Assembly (NCBI GenBank): GCA_006227805.1
Contig: SBFT01000082.1
Span: 1 to 6,332 of the forward strand
Source of the DNA: Paracoccaceae bacterium
GTDB lineage: Bacteria > Pseudomonadota > Alphaproteobacteria > Rhodobacterales > Rhodobacteraceae
DNA length: 6,332 nucleotides
Direction: 5' to 3'
Part shown: positions 1-6,330 of the stretch, piece after piece
Numbering within the stretch: position 1 is the stretch's first letter
Layout of the letters: each line of letters begins with the position of its first letter
Notes under the pieces: generated by a model
Told to the model about the DNA's origin: nothing
Database searches by the model: none
The model's input: only the letters and a program-made list of their open reading frames with translations
Made by a program: the position numbers and the translations under genes

Positions 1-1995
1 GTGCAGTTCGCCGAAGACGCCCAGCACCTTCTTGGGCCCCAGGCAGATCATGCCGTGCCGGCCCGGGTGCCACCAGGGCGCGGCGCCGCGCAGGATCTGG
101 ACCTTCGCGGGCGCGCCGATGGCGGCCAGCACCGCCTCGGCATCGGCCTTGACGTCGAAGACGTCGACCGCGCGCGATTGGCCATGCACGTCCTTCGGCG
201 CGGTGCGCCCGACCAGAAGGCCGGTGATCAGGTTGTGCTGTTCGCCGGGTTCGCCACCGTGGAAGGCGGGGCCGACCTCGAACAGCGCGAGGTCCATGAA
301 GCCGCGCGCCTGGTTGCGCGCCGCCGCTTGCAGGAGGCCCGGCAGAAGCGCGGGGCGCATGTGGCTCATCTCGGAGGAGATCGGGTTTTCCAGCTTCGTC
401 GCATCGTCGCCGCCGCCGAACAACGCCGCCGAGGCCTGGTCGATGAAGGAATAGCTGACGCATTCGTTGTAGCCCAGCGCCGCGCAGGTGCGCCGCGCGG
501 CCGCCTCGCGCCGCTGGCGGGGCGTCATCACGGGCTTGGGCACGCCCGGCGTCAGGCGCGGCAGGGGACGGCCCTTCAGCTTCGTCAGCGAGGCGATGCG
601 CGCGACTTCCTCGACGAGGTCCGCCTCGCCCAGGACATCGGGGCGCCAGCTGGGCACATGGGCCATGCTGCCTTCCAGGCGGAAGCCCAGCGCGGTCAGG
701 GTCTGGCGCTGCTGCGCCTCGGGGATATCCATCCCCACCAGCGACTGCACGCGCGCATAATCCAGCCGGTAGGCGCGCGCATGGTCGGGGACCGCGCCCG
801 CGATCACCACCGAGGAGGCCTCGCCGCCGCAGAGATCGAGGATCATCTGCGTCGCGGCTTCCAGTCCCGGCAGCGTGTATTCGGGGTCCACGCCCCGCTC
901 GAACCGGTAGCGCGCGTCCGAGTTGATCTTCAGCGCCCGGCCTGCCAGCGCGATCTGGACATTGTCCCAATAGGCGCTTTCCAGAAAGACGTTCACCGTC
1001 TCGTCGGTCACGCCGGTGGGATCGCCGCCCATGATGCCCGCGATGCTTTCCGGGCCTTCGTCGTCCGAGATCACCATGACACCCGGCGGGAAACTGTAGG
1101 TCCTGTCATCGAGCGCGACCAGTTCCTCGCCCCCGCGCGCGCGATGGACGCGCAGGTTGCCCCTGACCTTGTCGGCGTCGAAGACGTGCAGCGGGCGGTT
1201 CTGGTCATAGGTGAAGAAGTTGGTGATATCGACCAGCGCCGAGATCGGACGCAGCCCGATCGCGCGCAGCTGGTCCTGCAGCCATTGCGGGCTTGGTCCG
1301 TTCTTCACGCCGCGGATCAGGCGGCCGGTGAACAGCGGACAGCCATCCAGCGTATCGGCGTCGATCGAGACGCCGATGGGACAGGCGAAGGCCCCGGGGA
1401 CATGCGCCTCGGGTTGCGGCTTGAGGCGGCCGAGGCCGCGCGCGGCCAGGTCGCGCGCCACGCCGCGCACGCCCAGCGCATCCGGGCGGTTCGGCGTGAT
1501 CGCGATCTCGATGACGGGATCGACCTTGGCGGGATCGTTGTCCGCCAGCCAGTCGATGAAGCGCTCGCCCACCTCGCCGGACGGGAGTTCGATGATCCCG
1601 TCATGTTCGTCGGACAGCTCCATCTCGCGCTCGGAACACATCATGCCGTGGCTTTCGATGCCGCGGATCTTGCCGACCCCGATGGTCGTGTCGATGCCGG
1701 GGACATAGGTTCCCGGCCTGGCGACGACGACGGTGATGCCTTCGCGCGCGTTGGGCGCGCCGCAGATGATCTGCGTCTCTCCGGCATCGGTCATGACCTG
1801 GCAGACGCGCAGGCGGTCGGCATCGGGGTGCGGTTCGGCCCTGAGAACCTTGCCGATGGTGAAATCGGCCAGCCGTGCGGCAGGGTTCGTGACCTCTTCG
1901 ACCTCGAGGCCCAGATCGGTCAGCGCCTCGGCGATCTCCTCCACCGTTGCGGTGGTGTCGAGATGGTCCTTCAGCCAGGAAAGCGTGAATTTCAT
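1..1995 (-). CDS. pheT: Phenylalanyl-tRNA synthetase beta subunit (PheT), partial: C-terminus beyond the left edge
   Basis: PheT is the beta chain of the cytoplasmic alpha2-beta2 enzyme that charges tRNA-Phe. It carries the tRNA-binding and editing modules and pairs with PheS, encoded upstream in this window. The 665 visible codons begin MKFTLSWLKDHLDT at an ATG. Residues about 39-150 form the EMAP/OB-fold tRNA-binding domain, including HPDADRLRVC at 56-65. The B3/B4 editing region follows and contains SDARYRFERGVDP near residue 355. The B5 region comes next (about 400-475), then the start of the catalytic-like core. The reading frame is open to base 1. Bacterial PheT is usually about 800 residues, so roughly 130 residues, including the C-terminal FDX-ACB anticodon-binding domain, lie outside the window. 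The Shine-Dalgarno sequence is weak (GGA, 8 bases before the ATG). The gene starts 72 bases after the small membrane-protein gene, and no terminator is seen between them. Identification is very secure. Confidence 0.97.
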   Translation of the reverse strand, partial: MKFTLSWLKDHLDTTATVEEIAEALTDLGLEVEEVTNPAARLADFTIGKVLRAEPHPDADRLRVCQVMTDAGETQIICGAPNAREGITVVVARPGTYVPGIDTTIGVGKIRGIESHGMMCSEREMELSDEHDGIIELPSGEVGERFIDWLADNDPAKVDPVIEIAITPNRPDALGVRGVARDLAARGLGRLKPQPEAHVPGAFACPIGVSIDADTLDGCPLFTGRLIRGVKNGPSPQWLQDQLRAIGLRPISALVDITNFFTYDQNRPLHVFDADKVRGNLRVHRARGGEELVALDDRTYSFPPGVMVISDDEGPESIAGIMGGDPTGVTDETVNVFLESAYWDNVQIALAGRALKINSDARYRFERGVDPEYTLPGLEAATQMILDLCGGEASSVVIAGAVPDHARAYRLDYARVQSLVGMDIPEAQQRQTLTALGFRLEGSMAHVPSWRPDVLGEADLVEEVARIASLTKLKGRPLPRLTPGVPKPVMTPRQRREAAARRTCAALGYNECVSYSFIDQASAALFGGGDDATKLENPISSEMSHMRPALLPGLLQAAARNQARGFMDLALFEVGPAFHGGEPGEQHNLITGLLVGRTAPKDVHGQSRAVDVFDVKADAEAVLAAIGAPAKVQILRGAAPWWHPGRHGMICLGPKKVLGVFGELH

Positions 1996-2067
1996 GGGGT
2001 GCGTCCGCGCAGGTGATCCACAGGTGTCCGCGTCTTTAGCGGATGGCGCGGGGGGTGAAAAGGCCGG

Positions 2068-2265
2068 TCAGTCCTTGTGCCGGTGCGCATTCAGCCATTT
2101 CGACACGGCCCAGGCCGGGATCAGCACGACCGCCCAGCCGACCGCGTTGATCAGGGTCAGGGTCAGCTTCATCCCCGTCTCCATCCGGTCGGACCGCCAC
2201 AGCGCCACATGGGCCAGCACGATCAGCCCCAGGAGGAGGATCACCGCCACCCGCGTGCGGATCAT
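2068..2265 (-). CDS. Small two-helix membrane protein, function unknown
   Basis: This 65-residue protein has two hydrophobic stretches, about residues 5-23 (RVAVILLLGLIVLAHVALW) and 34-56, joined by a short polar loop (RSDRMETGMK). The tail NAHRHKD is charged. It is most simply a two-helix inner-membrane protein. No catalytic motif is visible and I do not recognise a named family. My recollection is that small proteins at this position in Rhodobacterales are sometimes labelled by database carry-over as phenylalanyl-tRNA synthetase beta; nothing in this sequence supports that name. The ATG lies one base after the BLUF stop codon (TGA-G-ATG) with no strong Shine-Dalgarno sequence of its own, so translation probably depends on ribosomes finishing BLUF. 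pheT follows 72 bases later. The tight spacing and protein-like composition make it a likely real gene; its function is open. Confidence 0.75.
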   Translation of the reverse strand: MIRTRVAVILLLGLIVLAHVALWRSDRMETGMKLTLTLINAVGWAVVLIPAWAVSKWLNAHRHKD

Positions 2266-2266
2266 C

Positions 2267-2668
2267 TCAGACCGGCAGTGTCATGCGCAGGCGCCGGAAG
2301 ATCGCCAGCACCTCGGCGGCGGTGGACGCCTCGACCGCGCCATCGGCCACCTGCTCGGGCGTCCAGATCCAGGACCGCGCGGGATCGTCGCGCATCGCCC
2401 ATTCCGGGAAGAGCCGCTGGCGGACGCGGGTGCGCCGCACCGCGCGCAGGTCGGTATGCCGGTCGTCCCGGCGGATACGCTGGTAGGCGGCCTCGACCAT
2501 ATCGGGGGGGCCTTCCAGCAATTGCAGGTAGATATCCGCGCGCACGATCAGCGCCCCGGTGATCCCGTCGCGCGCGTTGCAGCGGCGCGCGTCCAGAAGA
2601 ATGCCCGCCAGCATCGGATCGTCGAAACCGAAGGGATGCGAGGCATAGGTCAGCTGAAGCAGGGGCAA
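2267..2668 (-). CDS. Short BLUF-domain blue-light photoreceptor (FAD-binding), TTG start
   Basis: BLUF domains bind FAD and switch state when blue light rearranges hydrogen bonds around the flavin. The 133-residue product aligns by eye with AppA, BlrB and PixD. Tyr8 (LTYAS) matches AppA Tyr21. Asn31 in CNARDGITGAL matches AppA Asn45. Gln49 in YLQLLEGPP matches AppA Gln63. Trp90 and Met92 in FPEWAMR match AppA Trp104 and Met106. All residues central to the photocycle are therefore present. The domain covers about residues 1-93; the remaining 40 residues look like the short helical cap of stand-alone BLUF proteins, with no EAL, GGDEF or other output domain. The start is TTG: it is the only standard start codon between the in-frame stop TAG (2693-2695) and conserved Tyr8, and an AAGGAG lies 8 bases upstream. 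It is one base from the membrane-protein gene, a candidate partner. The output partner is unknown. Confidence 0.92.
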   Translation of the reverse strand: MPLLQLTYASHPFGFDDPMLAGILLDARRCNARDGITGALIVRADIYLQLLEGPPDMVEAAYQRIRRDDRHTDLRAVRRTRVRQRLFPEWAMRDDPARSWIWTPEQVADGAVEASTAAEVLAIFRRLRMTLPV

Positions 2669-2676
2669 GGCGGGAT

Positions 2677-2682
2677 CTCCTT
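2677..2682 (-). promoter_or_regulatory. Shine-Dalgarno sequence AAGGAG fixing the TTG start of the BLUF gene
   Basis: AAGGAG is read on the minus strand 8 bases before the TTG at 2666-2668. It is a near-perfect match to the anti-Shine-Dalgarno sequence and lies at a suitable distance. As no ATG or GTG is available in frame, it decides the start. Confidence 0.8.
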
Positions 2683-2689
2683 TCCCGAC

Positions 2690-2718
2690 AGTCTAGGGCA
2701 TGGCGCGCGGCCTGTCGC
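2690..2718 (-). promoter_or_regulatory. Candidate sigma-70-type promoter for BLUF and downstream genes
   Basis: Read on the minus strand, GCGACA (2713-2718; four of six bases of TTGACA) and TAGACT (2690-2695; four of six of TATAAT) are exactly 17 bases apart. They lie in the 96-base gap between the oxygenase stop and the BLUF start. Transcription would begin near 2683, giving a 5' leader of only about 15 bases that opens almost at the Shine-Dalgarno sequence. This was found by eye in GC-rich DNA, where such partial matches also arise by chance. Confidence 0.3.
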
Positions 2719-2764
2719 GTCTTTCCTTGCGGTTGTGCGCCCGTCCTGCGCGATCGCCCGGAAT

Positions 2765-3898
2765 TCAGGCATCCATCCGCGCACGGATCCATTCGTGGAA
2801 GCGGAAGATGTCGAATTCCTGCGGCATCAGCCGCCCGGCACGGAAACGACCCGCGCGCAGGCCCCGCTGGTTCATCTCGCAGGCTTCGCCATCCTCGCGC
2901 AGGACGGTGGCGGCGAAGGACGTGACCGCCTCGATGTCGAAACCGGGCTGTGCCAGCGTCTCGGGCAGGAACAGCCACTCGGCCCGCAGCCGCGTGGTCT
3001 CGGGACCTGTGGGGATGACACGGATCATGCGGATGTAATCCACATGCGCCGCCCAGAAGACCGACGGGTAATGCGTGAGGAAGGTGTGGCCCGCCGCGCG
3101 TTCGGCCTCCGTCAGGTGGGGAAATTCCGGACCGCAGGGCTGGCCCGTGTCCGACCAGGTGCGCGCGCCTTCCTTCAGGGGGGCGGGCCGGGCGTTCTCC
3201 GGCGACCAGCCCGAGGCTTCCTCGGGCGACATGATGCCTTTCGCATAGATCGGCACCACGTCGATCAGCTGGGGATGCACCGTGGGGCAGTGCAGGCATT
3301 CGTTGTAGTTTTCCCAGAAGATCTTCCAGTTGCAGGCCAGGTCCACCTCCTTCACATGGCCGGTGACCAGGTCCTCCATCCGCCAGTTCTTCAAGGTGTC
3401 GGGCCCCGGGTCGGGGGCGAAGGCGGGCGGCGTGTCCGCAAGGCAGACATAGACCGCGCCCTGGAACAGCCTGAGATGCACCGGGAAGAGACCGTGTCGC
3501 GACTTGTCGAAATCCTCGGTCGGCGTCGCATGGCCGACCGAGATCAGCCGCCCGCCCGCGTCATAGGCCCACGCGTGATAGGGACAGGTGATCAGCCGGC
3601 CATTCCAGGCCTGGCCCTCATGCTGGCAGAGCGCCGCGCCCCGGTGGCGGCAGGTGTTGAGGAAGGCCGAATAGGCCCCGTCCGGCGCGCGCGCGATCAT
3701 CACGGGCTGGCCGCCGATCGTCAGCGGGCTGAGCGTGCCGGGGGCCTGCCGGTCGTGACGGCCTATGCAGACCCATTCGCGCGCCCAGATCAGGGCCTGT
3801 TCGCGGGCATACCAGTCGGGATCGTAATAGGCGTGCGCGGGCAGGCTTTCGGGGCAGTGATCCAGCAGCGGGGACTTGGGCGGCGTGGCGACGTTCAT
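2765..3898 (-). CDS. Rieske-type ring-hydroxylating oxygenase alpha subunit (possible quaternary-amine monooxygenase)
   Basis: This is a 377-residue Rieske non-heme iron oxygenase, which activates O2 with electrons from a separate reductase. The N-terminal Rieske domain (about residues 35-155) binds the 2Fe-2S cluster through Cys83, His85 (CRHRGA), Cys105 and His108 (CPYHAW). The C-terminal catalytic domain binds mononuclear iron through His203 and His208 in ENYNECLHCPTVHP, with Asp336 in REDGEACEMNQRGL as the likely third ligand. Glu200 stands three residues before His203, where classical dioxygenases have the Asp bridging the two metal centres. From family knowledge, Glu here occurs in carnitine, glycine-betaine and choline oxygenases, so a quaternary amine is a reasonable but unproven substrate. 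No signal peptide is seen, so it is probably cytoplasmic. The ATG has GGAGG 7 bases upstream. No reductase or ferredoxin gene is in the window, so its redox partner must be encoded elsewhere. It starts 68 bases after pheS and appears intact. Confidence 0.93.
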   Translation of the reverse strand: MNVATPPKSPLLDHCPESLPAHAYYDPDWYAREQALIWAREWVCIGRHDRQAPGTLSPLTIGGQPVMIARAPDGAYSAFLNTCRHRGAALCQHEGQAWNGRLITCPYHAWAYDAGGRLISVGHATPTEDFDKSRHGLFPVHLRLFQGAVYVCLADTPPAFAPDPGPDTLKNWRMEDLVTGHVKEVDLACNWKIFWENYNECLHCPTVHPQLIDVVPIYAKGIMSPEEASGWSPENARPAPLKEGARTWSDTGQPCGPEFPHLTEAERAAGHTFLTHYPSVFWAAHVDYIRMIRVIPTGPETTRLRAEWLFLPETLAQPGFDIEAVTSFAATVLREDGEACEMNQRGLRAGRFRAGRLMPQEFDIFRFHEWIRARMDA

Positions 3899-3910
3899 CG
3901 GGGACCCTCC

Positions 3911-3927
3911 GCGCGCGGGACGCGCGC
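3911..3927 (-). other. GC-only hairpin directly before the oxygenase Shine-Dalgarno sequence
   Basis: In the minus-strand transcript, GCGCGCG and CGCGCGC form a perfect 7-bp stem around a 3-base loop (UCC). The stem ends directly against the Shine-Dalgarno sequence at 3906-3910. It has no following U-tract, so it is not an intrinsic terminator. It could stabilise the 5' end of the transcript or affect ribosome access. Alternating GC runs are common in such DNA, so chance is possible. Confidence 0.4.
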
Positions 3928-3934
3928 TGGCGCG

Positions 3935-3964
3935 ATGTTAGACCGCCAATGCGCCGCCTGCCAA
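3935..3964 (-). promoter_or_regulatory. Candidate sigma-70-type promoter for the Rieske oxygenase gene
   Basis: On the minus strand, TTGGCA (3959-3964; five of six bases of TTGACA) is followed after 18 bases by TAACAT (3935-3940; four of six of TATAAT). The -35 box lies two bases beyond the pheS stop codon. The predicted start would be near A3928, so the leader would be about 30 bases, made almost entirely of the hairpin at 3911-3927 and the Shine-Dalgarno sequence. It is the best promoter-like match I found between genes of the cluster, but it is a judgement by eye. Confidence 0.4.
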
Positions 3965-3966
3965 GA

Positions 3967-5040
3967 TCAGCGTGACAGCCCGCCATGCAGGTTCGGCATG
4001 TCGAGTGCGGCGAACCCGTAATGCCGCAGCCAGCGCAGGTCCGAATCGAAGAAGGCGCGCAGGTCGGGGATGCCGTATTTCAGCATCGCGATCCGGTCGA
4101 TCCCCATGCCGAAGGCGAAACCCTGGTAGACCTCGGGGTCGATGCCGCCCGCCGCGATCACCTTGGGGTGCACCATGCCGCTCCCGAGGATTTCCAGCCA
4201 GTCGTCGCCCTCGCCCACCTTCAGCGTGCCGCCTTCCCAGGAACAGCGGATGTCGACCTCGGCCGACGGCTCGGTGAAGGGGAAATGCGAGGCGCGGAAG
4301 CGCAGGTCGACATGGTCGACCTCGAAATAGGCCTTCACGAATTCTTCCAGCACCCATTTCAGGTTCGCCATCGAGATGTCGCGGTCCAGCGCCAGGCCCT
4401 CGACCTGGTGGAACATCGGCGTGTGGGTCTGGTCGTAATCGGCGCGGTAGACGCCGCCCGGGCAGATGACGCGCAGGGGTGCGCCCATCTTCTCCATCGC
4501 GCGGATCTGGACGGGGCTGGTATGGGTGCGCAGCACGTTGGGCGCGCGGTCGTCGCCCGCCGCGCGCGCCATGTAGAACGTGTCCATCTCGGCCCGCGCG
4601 GGGTGGTGGCCGGGGATGTTCAGCGCGTCGAAATTGTACCAGTCGCTGTCGATGCGCGGCCCTTCGGCGACCGAAAAGCCCATCTCGGCGAAGATCGCGG
4701 TGACTTCCTCGGTCACCTGGCTGATCGGGTGGATCGTGCCCTGGCGGCGGTTGCGCGCGGGCAGGGTCACGTCCAGCCATTCGCCGCGCAGGCGTTCGTC
4801 CAGCGCCGCATCCGCCAGCGCCGCCTTCTTGGCGGCCAGCGCCGAGGTGATCTCGTCCTTCAGCGCGTTCAGCGCGGGACCCGCCATCTGGCGCTCCTCG
4901 GGCGACATCCGGCCCAGTTCGCGCATCATCAGGCTGATCTCGCCCTTCTTGCCGATGGCCTGCACGCGCAGGTCCTCGAGCGCGGCCTCGTCCGAGGCGG
5001 CGGCAATCAGGCCCAGATACTTCGCTTTCAGATCGTCCAT
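3967..5040 (-). CDS. pheS: Phenylalanyl-tRNA synthetase alpha subunit (PheS)
   Basis: PheS is the catalytic class II chain of the alpha2-beta2 enzyme that attaches phenylalanine to tRNA-Phe in the cytoplasm. The protein has 357 residues. Residues 1-85 form the helical tRNA-binding arm. The catalytic core shows HPARAEMDTFYM (146-157), RTHTSPVQIRAM (171-182), motif 2 as YRADYDQTHTPMFHQVEGL (198-216) and motif 3 in GFAFGMGIDRIAML (307-320). Ala309 matches E. coli Ala294, which sets the size of the amino-acid pocket, so normal Phe specificity is expected. The C-terminus is somewhat longer than in E. coli (327 residues). I chose the ATG at 5038-5040 because MDDLKAKYLG is the usual start; an upstream in-frame TTG would add 23 residues of unlikely sequence. 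The Shine-Dalgarno match is only moderate (GGGG). The gene heads the cluster and is divergent from an esterase-like gene; no pheM-like leader peptide or attenuator was recognised. Confidence 0.97.
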   Translation of the reverse strand: MDDLKAKYLGLIAAASDEAALEDLRVQAIGKKGEISLMMRELGRMSPEERQMAGPALNALKDEITSALAAKKAALADAALDERLRGEWLDVTLPARNRRQGTIHPISQVTEEVTAIFAEMGFSVAEGPRIDSDWYNFDALNIPGHHPARAEMDTFYMARAAGDDRAPNVLRTHTSPVQIRAMEKMGAPLRVICPGGVYRADYDQTHTPMFHQVEGLALDRDISMANLKWVLEEFVKAYFEVDHVDLRFRASHFPFTEPSAEVDIRCSWEGGTLKVGEGDDWLEILGSGMVHPKVIAAGGIDPEVYQGFAFGMGIDRIAMLKYGIPDLRAFFDSDLRWLRHYGFAALDMPNLHGGLSR

Positions 5041-5193
5041 GACAGACCCCAGGATTTCGGCCCGGATTTCAGGCCCTGCCCTGCTAGCCGCAGCACCTGC
5101 CGAATGCAAGACATCAGCATTTGCCGTTGGACAGATCGCCCCGCCCGCCCGTAGGCTTTCGCGCGGAGGACGGTTGGTTTGGGAGGATCACCG
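5041..5193. promoter_or_regulatory. Divergent intergenic region between pheS and the esterase-like gene
   Basis: These 153 bases must contain the starts for both directions unless transcription enters from outside. For pheS, the minus strand has TTGCAT (5104-5109) followed after 17 bases by TAGCAG (5081-5086), a weak -35/-10 pair. For the plus strand, TTGGAC (5127-5132) and TAGGCT (5152-5157) are 19 bases apart, also weak. A 7-base direct repeat GGATTTC occurs at 5052-5058 and 5064-5070, twelve bases apart, within the pheS leader. The Shine-Dalgarno sequence for the esterase is at 5182-5186. No attenuator hairpin with a U-tract is visible. Confidence 0.45.
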
Positions 5194-6330
5194 ATGGCGA
5201 GGATGCAGGACGTTCTGGACAGGGCGGTGGCGGCGCAGGACGTGCCCTTCGCGGTGGCGATGACGGGCAATGCGAAGGGCATCACCTGGTCGGGTGCCGC
5301 CGGCGAAAGCGCGGGCCGCAAGGCGGGCGAGGAGACCGCGTTCCGCATCTTTTCCATGACCAAGGCCATCGGGTCGCTGGCCGCGATGATCCTGATCGAC
5401 CGCGGGAAGATGCGCATGGACACGCCCGTGGCCGATGTCCTGCCCGAATGGAACGACATTCGGGTGGTGGACGGCTGGGACGGCGACAAGCCCCGCCTGC
5501 GCAAGCCGAAGACGGTCGCCACCGCGCGGCACCTGGCCACCCATACCAGCGGGATGGAATACGAATTCTGGAACGCGGACGTGCCCAAATACATGGAGGC
5601 GACGGGCCACCCGACCGTCCTGTCCGGTCTGAAATCCGCGCTGATGTATCCGCTGACGACCGATCCCGGCACCCGCTGGGGCTATGGGCCCGGGATCGAC
5701 TGGCTGGGCCGCATGGTCGAGGAGGTTTCCGGCCAGCGCATCGACGCCTTCTGCCGCGAGAACATCTTCGACCCCCTGGGCATGAAGGACACCGCCTTCG
5801 AACCCGATGCCCTGGCGGATCGCCTGGCGGCGGTTTCGATCCGGGGCGAGGATGGCACCTTCGCGCCCTTCGATCTGGCCCCGCCGCCGCACCCCGAGGT
5901 CTATGGCATGGGTCACGCGCTCTACTCGACCGCGCCTGACTACATGCGCTTCCTGCGGATGGTGCTGCACAAGGGACAACTGGACGGCGCCCGCATCCTG
6001 TCTGAGGAGGCCTGCACGCAGATGTGCGCCGACCAGATGCAGGGGCTGACCTTCCGCAAGATGGTCACCGTGGTCCCGCCGATCACCGCCGATGTCGAAC
6101 TTCCCGAGGGCACCACCCACAGCTTTGCCTTCGTGCGCACCGAAGCCGACATCCCGGGCAAGCGCCGCGCCGGCGCGCTCAGCTGGGCGGGCGTGTGCAA
6201 CACGCATTACTGGATCGACCCGGCCAGCGACGTCTGCGCCGTGATCATGACCCAATCCCTGCCCTTCGTCGAACCGCGCTTCCTGCAGACCTACGATGCC
6301 TATGAACGGGCGGTTTATGCCGGTCTCTGA
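5194..6330 (+). CDS. Serine hydrolase of the beta-lactamase class C / family VIII esterase fold
   Basis: This intact 378-residue protein belongs to the serine beta-lactamase-like hydrolases, which include family VIII esterases such as EstB and class C beta-lactamases. The SxxK motif is Ser54-Met-Thr-Lys57 (FRIFSMTKAIG), giving the nucleophile and its general base. Tyr164 in RWGYGPGIDWLG corresponds to the catalytic Tyr of the YxN motif, with Gly-Pro in place of x-Asn. HTSG is at 117-120, and SWAG (330-333) lies where lactamases have KTG and esterases WGG. No signal peptide is seen, which argues for a cytoplasmic esterase or amidase-like hydrolase rather than a periplasmic beta-lactamase. The substrate cannot be read from the sequence. 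The ATG at 5194 is preceded by GGGAGG with a 7-base gap; an earlier in-frame TTG at 5179 lies before that ribosome-binding site and is unlikely. It is divergent from pheS and ends two bases before the window edge. Confidence 0.92.
   Translation: MARMQDVLDRAVAAQDVPFAVAMTGNAKGITWSGAAGESAGRKAGEETAFRIFSMTKAIGSLAAMILIDRGKMRMDTPVADVLPEWNDIRVVDGWDGDKPRLRKPKTVATARHLATHTSGMEYEFWNADVPKYMEATGHPTVLSGLKSALMYPLTTDPGTRWGYGPGIDWLGRMVEEVSGQRIDAFCRENIFDPLGMKDTAFEPDALADRLAAVSIRGEDGTFAPFDLAPPPHPEVYGMGHALYSTAPDYMRFLRMVLHKGQLDGARILSEEACTQMCADQMQGLTFRKMVTVVPPITADVELPEGTTHSFAFVRTEADIPGKRRAGALSWAGVCNTHYWIDPASDVCAVIMTQSLPFVEPRFLQTYDAYERAVYAGL

Noticed and set aside
1..2016. Plus-strand open frame of 671 codons
   Set aside because: It is exactly antisense to pheT and shares its codon boundaries. 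The translation is rich in Arg, Ala, Gly, Asp and His with no recognisable domain, as expected when G/C-rich third positions remove stops on the opposite strand.
2027..2043. 5-bp hairpin (TCCGC/GCGGA, 7-base loop) between the membrane-protein gene and pheT, considered as a terminator or attenuator
   Set aside because: The stem is short, there is no U-tract, and a terminator here would block pheT. A weak TAAAGA -10-like element in the same place has no convincing -35 partner.
2262..3299. Minus-strand open frame of 345 codons
   Set aside because: It lies in another frame over the oxygenase and BLUF genes, with a Pro/Arg/Gly/Ala-rich translation and no motifs. The frames used in the annotation contain the metal- and flavin-binding residues.
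1733..4021. Plus-strand open frame of 762 codons
   Set aside because: It runs antisense across the pheT start, the membrane protein, BLUF and the oxygenase. The four genes beneath are independently supported by motifs and ribosome-binding sites, and the translation has low-complexity composition with no family features.
5041..5109. N-terminal extension of PheS from an upstream TTG
   Set aside because: The extra 23 residues do not resemble a PheS N-terminus, and the ATG at 5038-5040 gives the usual MDDLKAKYLG start.
3985..5154. Plus-strand open frame of 389 codons
   Set aside because: It is the antisense shadow of pheS and has no recognisable domain.
5188..6255. Minus-strand open frame of 355 codons
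   Set aside because: It is antisense to the esterase-like gene, which has a strong ribosome-binding site and SxxK; the antisense translation shows no family signature.
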